Of a stretch of DNA of 40,235 bases, positions 1 to 5,270 are shown piece after piece. The first letter of the stretch is position 1, and the number at the start of each line of letters is the position of its first letter. The position numbers were made by a program, and so were the translations under genes. The stretch comes from a virus. Location: positions 1-40,235 of the IMG/VR virus record IMGVR_UViG_3300027734_000139; one strand, given 5' to 3'. The notes under the pieces were generated by a model. The model saw only the letters and a program-made list of their open reading frames with translations, had not been told where the DNA came from and searched no databases.

Positions 1-27
1 CAGTACTACTTGGAGAAGAAAGCATGA
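1..27 (+). CDS. 3' end of an upstream gene (partial)
   Basis: Frame 1 reads QYYLEKKA and then a TGA stop at 25-27, which overlaps the ATG of the next gene at 24 in the ATGA form seen throughout this operon. Only the last eight residues are inside the window, so no function can be given. The main support is the coupling pattern. Confidence 0.5.
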   Translation, partial: QYYLEKKA

Positions 28-194
28 AAGCACTGGAAGAACTCAACGCCAAGTACGGCGCGGGGGAAGTGTGTGACCGACTGCTGCGGCTTGGTTCAAT
101 CGTCAAGAAGCTTGAGCGCGAACTAGGTAGAAAGCTAACACTAGAGGACTGGAAAAACTTGGCAGCAGTTGCAGGAGGTGAGTATGCGGACTGA
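24..194 (+). CDS. small phage protein, 56 aa, unknown function
   Basis: An ATG at 24 follows a GGAG Shine-Dalgarno sequence at 12-15 and overlaps the stop of the preceding frame. The product is a charged, helix-prone 56-residue protein (MKALEELNAKYGAG at the start, then a K/E/R/L-rich stretch and a LTLEDWKNL segment). It ends at TGA 192-194, overlapping the next start at 184 by 11 bases. I do not recognise the family. Its place in a chain of tiny coupled early genes suggests an accessory early function. Confidence 0.6.
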   Translation: MKALEELNAKYGAGEVCDRLLRLGSIVKKLERELGRKLTLEDWKNLAAVAGGEYAD

Positions 195-765
195 AGAAGA
201 CGAAGCCTTTGACGACCTTGCCAAGCGGCAGGGTGCATGGGGCGGTGGCTTTCAAGCCAAGCGGCAGATGGCTGCGGACAAGTTGCACTGGTCTGACTGC
301 GCGGTGCATAACGGGCCAGCCTATCCTGCGGGTGAGTGTGATTGCGGTGTAGAGAAGGGGCAAGAAGATTGGGGTGCGCTTGCTGAAAAGCAGTTGGCAT
401 CAATTAAACGTGACACGCAGGCAAGCTTTGAAGACGCAATGGTTCGCGCTACGCATAAAGTGATGGCTGAATTTGAGGCACAGCCAGCGCAGGAGCCTGT
501 GGCGTGGGCAGTCGTTGGCGATGGGAAATTTGGGAAATATGAAATAGGGCGAGAAACTTTGACTGACATTGACTCTGCTAACTATTGGATAAGTAGAGGC
601 TACAAACTTGTATCAATTTACACCACCCCACCACAGCGCCCGTGGGTTGGGCTGACGGATGAGGAGATCAAAGACTGCCTTGGCCCTGAAGCTGTTCGTA
701 TTCCTTTGGGTTGGAGCAGGTTAACCCGAGCCATTGAAGCCAAACTCAAGGAGAAGAACACATGA
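184..765 (+). CDS. conserved phage early protein, 193 aa
   Basis: The frame is open upstream to a TTG at 169, but the ATG at 184 is preferred because a full AGGAGGTG Shine-Dalgarno lies just before it at 173-180. The product starts MRTEEDEAF. It has a Cys/His-containing part (CAVHNGPAYPAGECDCG, about residues 39-55) that could bind a metal. The C-terminal half contains EPVAWAVVGDG, IYTTPPQRPW and VGLTDEEI segments. From memory, this half resembles a hypothetical family common in phages and prophages of Burkholderiales. The function is unknown. It overlaps the next gene by 4 bases. Confidence 0.75.
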   Translation: MRTEEDEAFDDLAKRQGAWGGGFQAKRQMAADKLHWSDCAVHNGPAYPAGECDCGVEKGQEDWGALAEKQLASIKRDTQASFEDAMVRATHKVMAEFEAQPAQEPVAWAVVGDGKFGKYEIGRETLTDIDSANYWISRGYKLVSIYTTPPQRPWVGLTDEEIKDCLGPEAVRIPLGWSRLTRAIEAKLKEKNT

Positions 766-929
766 CAAAACGCAAAGAACTGATGGAGTTGTTCAAAGAT
801 TTGCCAAATGATGAAACATGGTTGGAAGGTGTCATGGAACGCCTCAAAGAAAAAGAACCAGTCATCTATAACTACATGATTGCAAGCGCGAAAGAACGAC
901 TTGTTGAACTCGAGGGGAAGAACACATGA
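762..929 (+). CDS. small phage protein, 55 aa, unknown function
   Basis: The ATG at 762 overlaps the previous stop (ATGA), and the stop at 927-929 overlaps the next ATG at 926. Upstream GGAGAAG supplies a Shine-Dalgarno. The protein is short, charged and helix-rich (MTKRKELMELFKDLPND at the start, ELEGKNT at the end). The ends of this and the previous gene are alike (K.KNT with GGAGAAGAACACATGA in DNA), so the junction sequence itself is repeated at 750-765 and 914-929. No function is assigned. Confidence 0.65.
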   Translation: MTKRKELMELFKDLPNDETWLEGVMERLKEKEPVIYNYMIASAKERLVELEGKNT

Positions 930-1177
930 TTGAAGAAGACATCCACTCCTGCGGTTACCACTGCCAAATCCCTGCGTGTATCAAGGCGCAGCGGGATGAG
1001 TTGGTAGATAGGTTTGTCAAAGACACAGCAGACCTCGCGGCAAAAATGACCGAACACTACGTCGACGGATGGAACAACGCATTGGATGAGGCCGCTGGTC
1101 GCATCAACAATGTCCGGGGTTTCGGGCAAACAACCCAAGACAGCTTTGCTGTATTTATTAAAGGACTGAAGAGATGA
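926..1177 (+). CDS. small early protein, 83 aa, unknown function
   Basis: It starts at an ATG overlapping the previous stop and ends overlapping the next start at 1174. The N-terminal part (MIEEDIHSCGYHCQIPACIK) has three cysteines and two histidines in about 20 residues and may bind a metal. The rest is predicted helix, with DGWNNALDEAAGRI in the middle. I do not recognise the family. The position inside the coupled cluster makes it a real gene. Confidence 0.7.
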   Translation: MIEEDIHSCGYHCQIPACIKAQRDELVDRFVKDTADLAAKMTEHYVDGWNNALDEAAGRINNVRGFGQTTQDSFAVFIKGLKR

Positions 1178-1359
1178 ACATAGAGGTAATCAACGACTAC
1201 GCCAAGCCGTGTATGGACGCGGAGAAGGCACTCAAGGACGCGCACGATGCGGTGCTGAATGGCAAGCTGGAACAAGCTATGACCCACACTATGGATGCCA
1301 TCATTGCCGCACGGTTGATGTACGGCGCGTTGCGGCTGATGAAAGAAAAGCAAGTATGA
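1174..1359 (+). CDS. small early protein, 61 aa, unknown function
   Basis: The ATG at 1174 overlaps the previous stop, with GGACTGAAGAG upstream. The 61-residue product looks all-helical (MNIEVINDYAKPCMDAEKAL at the start), with Ala-rich amphipathic segments. No family is recognised. Its stop overlaps the ATG at 1356 of the zinc-ribbon gene, so the two are probably translated together. Confidence 0.7.
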   Translation: MNIEVINDYAKPCMDAEKALKDAHDAVLNGKLEQAMTHTMDAIIAARLMYGALRLMKEKQV

Positions 1360-1517
1360 AGTGTCCGGCATGCAGTACTTGGGTGCGTGTCTTGGAAACT
1401 CGTGACAAACCAAACAACCAAACTTACCGCCGGTACGAATGCGCCAATATGCACCGGTTTTCAACCATTGAGTCGTTAAAGGAAAAGAAAAATGTTACCC
1501 GCGCACCAACAATTTAG
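1356..1517 (+). CDS. NrdR-like zinc-ribbon microprotein, 53 aa
   Basis: The ATG at 1356 overlaps the previous stop (ATGA), which fixes the start over the longer open frame beginning at 1209. The product starts MKCPACSTWVRVLETR and continues YRRYECANMHRFSTIE. This is the layout of the N-terminal zinc ribbon of the NrdR repressor: MKCPxC, an (S/D)xR-type strand, then a second Cys-containing knuckle and RF(S/T)T. The second knuckle here is C-x3-H rather than C-x2-C. There is no ATP-cone domain, so this is not NrdR itself. It could be a small DNA- or RNA-binding regulator, which is an inference from the zinc ribbon alone. Confidence 0.7.
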   Translation: MKCPACSTWVRVLETRDKPNNQTYRRYECANMHRFSTIESLKEKKNVTRAPTI

Positions 1518-1692
1518 ATTAGCTGCTGTAGCCAACAGGCACCGCACCAACTGGACCCAAGAGAACGCTCTCTTGGAAGAAGTCATTGCGGACATCAAGT
1601 ATTGCTACCCCGAGAAATTTCACAACAACTCCACCTTGGATAAGCGCAAGTTTGCAGGTATGCCGCCGGGGGTCAAACGTGAACGACGCTGA
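1492..1692 (+). CDS. small early protein, 66 aa, unknown function
   Basis: The ATG at 1492 lies after AAAGGAAAAG and overlaps the end of the zinc-ribbon gene by 26 bases in another frame. The product (MLPAHQQFRLAAVANRHRT at the start, PGVKRERR at the end) is basic and helix-prone. I recognise no domain. The start is the first ATG and is plausible but not certain. Confidence 0.55.
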   Translation: MLPAHQQFRLAAVANRHRTNWTQENALLEEVIADIKYCYPEKFHNNSTLDKRKFAGMPPGVKRERR

Positions 1693-1876
1693 ATTTATTG
1701 CGGCCATGGATGTAGTCATAGAAGCTATGGATAACTTGGCCCGTGCGTACCGAAGAACCAATGGTTTGGATGGCGCATGGGACGAGGAACTACGGGTTGC
1801 GGAAGAGATAATTACGGAGTACAAAGCTGCTAAAGCCGAGCACGACGCTTCCTCAACCCTTCCAAAGGAGAACTAA
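1679..1876 (+). CDS. small acidic early protein, 65 aa, GTG start
   Basis: The open frame begins at 1586, but the GTG at 1679 sits after a GGGGG run and overlaps the previous gene by only 14 bases. This fits the spacing of the cluster better than a 100-base overlap. The product (VNDAEFIAAMDVVIEAMDNL at the start) is acidic and helical, and AMDVV offers an alternative ATG at 1709. No family is recognised. A GGAG just before the next ATG lies at its 3' end. Confidence 0.55.
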   Translation: MNDAEFIAAMDVVIEAMDNLARAYRRTNGLDGAWDEELRVAEEIITEYKAAKAEHDASSTLPKEN

Positions 1877-2152
1877 ATGCCCTACGTCAACAAACCCCGT
1901 CCGTACAAGAAAGAGTACGAGCAACAGCAAGAGCGCGGAGAACTGCCCAAGCGCATGGACCGTCAGCGGGCAAGGCGGGCGATGGATGCCAAGGGCGTCG
2001 ACCGGACCGGTAAGGATATTGACCACGTTACCCCGCTGTCCAAGGGCGGCACAAACGCACCAAGCAATCTGAAGCTGAAGTCGCCCAGTGCTAACCGTTC
2101 GTTCAGTCGTAACTCGGACCACACAGTAAAGACTAACAAGCCAAAGAGATGA
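1877..2152 (+). CDS. HNH-type endonuclease, 91 aa
   Basis: The start at 1877 follows AAAGGAGAACTAA. The N-terminal half is basic (MPYVNKPRPYKKEYEQQQER). The core reads KDIDHVTPLSKGGTNAPSNL, which matches the first two elements of an HNH beta-beta-alpha metal nuclease: the DH pair, then N and NL after the SKGG turn. The last histidine of the classic motif is less clear (SANRSFSRN and SDH follow), so catalytic activity is inferred. Small HNH proteins of this type often lie in phage replication or packaging modules. Here the gene overlaps the SNF2-type helicase start by 4 bases, suggesting joint action on DNA. Confidence 0.8.
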   Translation: MPYVNKPRPYKKEYEQQQERGELPKRMDRQRARRAMDAKGVDRTGKDIDHVTPLSKGGTNAPSNLKLKSPSANRSFSRNSDHTVKTNKPKR

Positions 2153-3534
2153 TTAAACAAAACTATAAGTGGCCAAGACCGATAGGGTTTACGCCATTCG
2201 ATCACCAAAGAGATACATCTGAATTCCTGACGAACAACTCCCGGGCGTTCTGCTTCAACGAGCAGGGCACGGGCAAGACGGCGTCAGTTATCTGGGCCGC
2301 GGACTACCTGATAAGCGTGGGACTAATCAAGCGTGTGCTTGTTGTGTGCCCCCTGTCAATCATGCAATCCGCGTGGCAAGCCGACCTGTTCAAGTTTGCT
2401 GTGCACCGCACAGTGGAAGTGGCTTACGGCAACGCAGAGAAGCGCAACAAGATCGCCAACAGCACAGCTGAGTTTGTCGTCATAAACTACGATGGCATAC
2501 CGGCTATTGCTACAGATGCAATCGGCAAAAGCATGTTCGACCTCATCGTGATTGACGAGGCCAATGCGTACAAGAACGTCCAGACCAAGCGTTGGAAGTT
2601 GATGCGTAAGCTGGTTACGCCAGACACATGGCTGTGGATGTTGACCGGTACGCCAGCAGCACAATCTCCTGTGGATGCCTACGGGCTTGGCAAGCTGTGT
2701 GTACCCACACGAGCCCCAAGATTCTTAGGCGACTACCGCGAGTCGGTGATGGTGAACGTGAGCAAATTTCGTTGGGTGCCGCGCCCCGATGCGCAGAACA
2801 CAGTGTTCAACATGCTCCAGCCCGCCATCCGGTTTGAAAAGTCGCAGTGCTTGGACTTGCCTGATGTGACGCACACAAGCCGCTTCGCTCCGCTGACGCC
2901 CCAGCAGAAGAAGTACTACAAGGAACTCAAAGACCGCTTGTTCGTAGAGGCAGCGGGCGAGGAAATCAGTTCGGTCAATGCTGCGGCCAAGATGAACAAG
3001 CTGTTGCAGATATCAGGTGGTGCGGTGTACTCAGACACGGGCTCTGTGATTGACTTTGATGTCAGCAACAGGCTCGCTGTGGTCGAGGAAGTGATTGAAG
3101 AATCCAGCCACAAGGTGTTGATTTTTGTACCGTTCCGTCACACCATAACTTTGCTGCAAGCCCATCTGCTCAAGGCCAACATCACATGTGATGTGATTCA
3201 CGGTGATGTGCAAGTGCGTAACCGCACAAGTATCTTCAAACAGTTTCAAGAATCAGCCGACCCTCGCGTGCTTATCATACAACCGCAGGCTGCGGCACAC
3301 GGGGTAACCCTAACTGCTGCGAGCACCATTATCTGGTACGCTCCTGTGACGTCTACAGAGACGTACCTACAAGCCAACGCCCGCATTGACAGACCCGGGC
3401 AGCGCAACCCAATGACTATCGTGCACATCGAGGGTAGTCCCATTGAGCGTAGGCTCTACACAATGCTGCAAAGCAACATAAACAATCACGAAAAAGTGGT
3501 TGAGCTTTACAAAAAAGAACTAGATGATGCTTGA
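2149..3534 (+). CDS. SNF2/DEAD-like superfamily 2 helicase, 461 aa
   Basis: This is an ATP-dependent DNA translocase of helicase superfamily 2, SNF2-like. Visible motifs are Walker A EQGTGKT at residues 38-44, DEAN at 136-139 (Walker B, variant of DEAH/DEAD), LTGTP at 165-169 (motif III region), and motif VI QANARIDRPGQ at about 408-418 with the usual two arginines. The FCFNEQGTGKT opening and the APVTSTETYLQANARIDRPGQ end are typical of compact phage SNF2-like proteins without accessory domains. The ATG overlaps the HNH gene stop. A likely role is DNA remodelling in replication or recombination. A promoter -35 box overlaps its stop codon. Confidence 0.9.
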   Translation: MIKQNYKWPRPIGFTPFDHQRDTSEFLTNNSRAFCFNEQGTGKTASVIWAADYLISVGLIKRVLVVCPLSIMQSAWQADLFKFAVHRTVEVAYGNAEKRNKIANSTAEFVVINYDGIPAIATDAIGKSMFDLIVIDEANAYKNVQTKRWKLMRKLVTPDTWLWMLTGTPAAQSPVDAYGLGKLCVPTRAPRFLGDYRESVMVNVSKFRWVPRPDAQNTVFNMLQPAIRFEKSQCLDLPDVTHTSRFAPLTPQQKKYYKELKDRLFVEAAGEEISSVNAAAKMNKLLQISGGAVYSDTGSVIDFDVSNRLAVVEEVIEESSHKVLIFVPFRHTITLLQAHLLKANITCDVIHGDVQVRNRTSIFKQFQESADPRVLIIQPQAAAHGVTLTAASTIIWYAPVTSTETYLQANARIDRPGQRNPMTIVHIEGSPIERRLYTMLQSNINNHEKVVELYKKELDDA

Positions 3535-3559
3535 CAAAGTCAAGCAGCGCCCCCATAAT
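3531..3559 (+). promoter_or_regulatory. sigma70-type promoter for the 3584 gene and downstream genes
   Basis: A perfect TTGACA -35 box at 3531-3536 is followed after exactly 17 bases by CATAAT at 3554-3559, one mismatch from the TATAAT consensus. The -35 overlaps the helicase stop codon, and the start of the next gene lies 25 bases beyond the -10. A host-sigma70 early or middle promoter for the replication genes is the natural reading. No transcript evidence is available. Confidence 0.7.
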
Positions 3560-3583
3560 CTAGTCTCACTTTAAGGAAATAAC

Positions 3584-3982
3584 ATGGACTCAGAATCTGT
3601 AGATCAACTGTCAGCGGAATACCTAGAACTGCGCGTTAAGCGCGAAACATTAAAGGCCGCATTCACCGCCGAAGACAGCGTCTTTGAGACGCGAATGAAC
3701 GAAATTGAGAACGCCCTTGTTGATGCACTCAACAGCACCGGGGCAACCAGCATGTCCACAGAAAACGCCATCATCATTCGGCGTGTGGCCACACACTACA
3801 GCCCGACCGATTGGAACAGCATCTACCAGTTGGTCGACAAGCACAAGGCTTTTGGACTGTTCTTTAAGCGGCTGAACACCGTGAACATGAAACAGTTTTT
3901 AGAAGAACATCCGGACGAGTTTCCCGCTGGTCTGAATGTGGATAGTCGGTACGCAGTCACTGTTAAACGTAAGTCATCGTAA
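3584..3982 (+). CDS. conserved phage protein, 132 aa, unknown function
   Basis: The ATG at 3584 follows TTAAGGAAATAAC, a good Shine-Dalgarno. The first about 50 residues are a predicted coiled-coil helix (LSAEYLELRVKRETLKAAF and on). A beta-rich segment follows (STENAIIIRRVATHYSPTDW), and the end is SRYAVTVKRK. From memory, similar proteins occur beside single-strand-binding or recombination genes in phages, but I cannot name the family. It is the first gene after the promoter at 3531 and lies directly before the structured leader at 3992. Confidence 0.75.
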   Translation: MDSESVDQLSAEYLELRVKRETLKAAFTAEDSVFETRMNEIENALVDALNSTGATSMSTENAIIIRRVATHYSPTDWNSIYQLVDKHKAFGLFFKRLNTVNMKQFLEEHPDEFPAGLNVDSRYAVTVKRKSS

Positions 3983-3991
3983 ATAGTTTTT

Positions 3992-4058
3992 TGGGAGCGT
4001 GTCGGCGTAAGCCGGGACGAGTAGACGCAGTAAGCCGAAATGTACTGAACACGCCCCA
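3992..4058 (+). ncRNA. candidate structured RNA leader (three-way junction) before the 4085 gene
   Basis: The 102-base gap between two genes folds by eye into a three-way junction. The closing stem pairs 3992-4002 with 4049-4058 (10 pairs, A3996 bulged). A second helix CGGC/GCCG (4003-4006 with 4011-4014) is capped by GTAA, a GNRA-type tetraloop, and stacks directly on the first. A third helix pairs CAGTA 4028-4032 with TACTG 4043-4047. The octamer GTAAGCCG occurs twice (4007-4014 and 4030-4037), so the CGGC arm has two possible partners. A T5 run follows at 4063-4067 and a GGAG Shine-Dalgarno at 4074-4077. It could be a cis-regulatory leader, an attenuator or a processed RNA. The class is not identified. 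Confidence 0.5.
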
Positions 4059-4084
4059 CCCATTTTTAACCACTGGAGAACCAT

Positions 4085-4954
4085 ATGAGCAATGTAGCTA
4101 CATTCAAAGAAAACCTTCCCGCCCACTTGCAGAACGTCAAGCTGGACGACTTCACTAAATCCTTCTCCGCTTCGGGCGGCAGCAACAAGCGCATCACGAT
4201 GCGGGGCCGTGTGTTCCGCTTGGTGGACGGCGGCAAGGAGATTGCCAAGAACACTGACCCCAGCATGGACGTTGTGGTGGTCAACGGCACCCGTACTGTG
4301 CAGAAGACCTTCTACGCGGGCGAGTATGACCCTGACCAGACTAGCATCCCTGATTGCTGGTCCAGCGATGGCGAGCGCCCCGATGCGGATGTGGCCAACC
4401 CACAGCACGGGCGTTGCAAGGACTGCCAACAAGCCATCAAGGGTTCTGCTGGTGCGGGCCGTGCGGCATGCCGCTACTCCATGCGCCTTGCGGTGGTAAT
4501 GAAGAACAATGTCGGTGGGGATATCTACCAGTTGATTCTTCCGCAGAAGTCCCTGTTTGGCCAAGGCGACGTTGAACATATGCCGTTTTTGCAATACGCC
4601 AAGTACGTTGCCGGTTCGGGCTACAACTTGAACATGCTGGCGACGCGGCTTACGTTTGATACGGACAGCGACTTTCCCAAGCTGTTCTTTAGCAATGCGG
4701 AGTTCTTGGACAAAGAGACCTACGACATTTGCATCGAGCAAGGTGAATCCCCGATTGCCGTTAACGCTGGCAAGCTGAGTTTCTCCAAGAAAGCTGAGGC
4801 AGCGCCCGCTCTGCCCCAGCTGGTAGCACCGGCCAACTCTGCCGCCGCAGAGATTGCTGCTCCGGTCAAGCGGGCAGAGAAGCCGAAGGAAGAAAAGCCC
4901 AAGGCCAACAAAGCGGGCTTGGCTGCAATGGTCGATGACTGGGGCGACGAGTAA
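4085..4954 (+). CDS. candidate single-stranded DNA-binding protein, 289 aa
   Basis: The start follows CTGGAGAACCAT. Four cysteines at about residues 91, 111, 114 and 129 (the last pair of knuckles being HGRCKDC and AACRYS) look like a structural zinc site inside a beta-rich core of about 230 residues. A low-complexity Ala/Pro/Lys linker then leads to an acidic end, MVDDWGDE. A core plus flexible linker plus acidic tip is the plan of phage single-strand-binding proteins such as T4 gp32 (also a zinc protein) and T7 gp2.5. The position between a helicase and a primase-helicase agrees. The function is inferred from architecture and context, not from a recognised domain. A recombination protein is an alternative. 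Confidence 0.6.
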   Translation: MSNVATFKENLPAHLQNVKLDDFTKSFSASGGSNKRITMRGRVFRLVDGGKEIAKNTDPSMDVVVVNGTRTVQKTFYAGEYDPDQTSIPDCWSSDGERPDADVANPQHGRCKDCQQAIKGSAGAGRAACRYSMRLAVVMKNNVGGDIYQLILPQKSLFGQGDVEHMPFLQYAKYVAGSGYNLNMLATRLTFDTDSDFPKLFFSNAEFLDKETYDICIEQGESPIAVNAGKLSFSKKAEAAPALPQLVAPANSAAAEIAAPVKRAEKPKEEKPKANKAGLAAMVDDWGDE

Positions 4955-5181
4955 TGCCCGGTTACTCGCAGACTATTGTTAAGCGCAACAGAGATGCCGA
5001 CCCCACCAACTGGGGGGTGAAGCTAGGGAAATACTGCATTGCCAAAGACATACCGGTGGCTCACGTAGCTGAGTTCTTCGGGGTGTCTAGGCAGGCGGTG
5101 TACAACTGGTTCACTGGCTTTAATAGGCCCACCAGCATTTTTGCTGAGGCTATTCAAGGTTTCTTGAAGCGCGCTAAATAA
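4954..5181 (+). CDS. small helix-turn-helix DNA-binding protein, 75 aa
   Basis: The ATG overlaps the previous stop in TAATG form. Residues 33-58 read as a helix-turn-helix (IPVAHVAEFFGVSRQAVYNW), with GVSRQAVYNW as the recognition part, like Cro/XRE-type proteins. The N-terminus is basic. It is probably a repressor, or a DNA-binding accessory of the replication module. The repeat-rich gap just downstream (5187-5267) is a natural candidate binding site, which is an inference from proximity only. Confidence 0.75.
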   Translation: MPGYSQTIVKRNRDADPTNWGVKLGKYCIAKDIPVAHVAEFFGVSRQAVYNWFTGFNRPTSIFAEAIQGFLKRAK

Positions 5182-5186
5182 GTTAC

Positions 5187-5267
5187 GGGGGCAACTAGCT
5201 CGACGGAGCGAACGGGGATTCCGTCTGCCCCTCGTTGCCCCCTCCTCTCTCGACGGTGAACGGATTC
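5187..5267 (+). repeat. nested inverted repeats and an imperfect direct repeat upstream of the primase-helicase gene
   Basis: A perfect 9-base inverted repeat GGGGGCAAC (5187-5195) / GTTGCCCCC (5234-5242) encloses a second one, GACGGA (5202-5207) / TCCGTC (5220-5225). The sequence CTCGACGG with a following GAACGG and ATTC occurs twice, at about 5199-5221 and 5249-5267, with small gaps between the copies. The element fills the gap between the helix-turn-helix gene and the primase-helicase gene. It may be an operator, an mRNA leader fold or part of a replication origin. There is no T-run, so it is not a simple terminator. Confidence 0.6.
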
Positions 5268-5270
5268 AAA

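Noticed and set aside
3992-4058. A tRNA gene or a glutamine riboswitch in the leader
   Set aside because: There is no cloverleaf, anticodon arm or CCA-type end. The glnA-like joining segment matches only in part, so only a generic structured RNA is claimed.
3974-4741. A 255-aa minus-strand open frame opposite the single-strand-binding-like gene
   Set aside because: It is antisense to a better-supported gene with a Shine-Dalgarno and clear protein features, and its own sequence has no recognisable motif.
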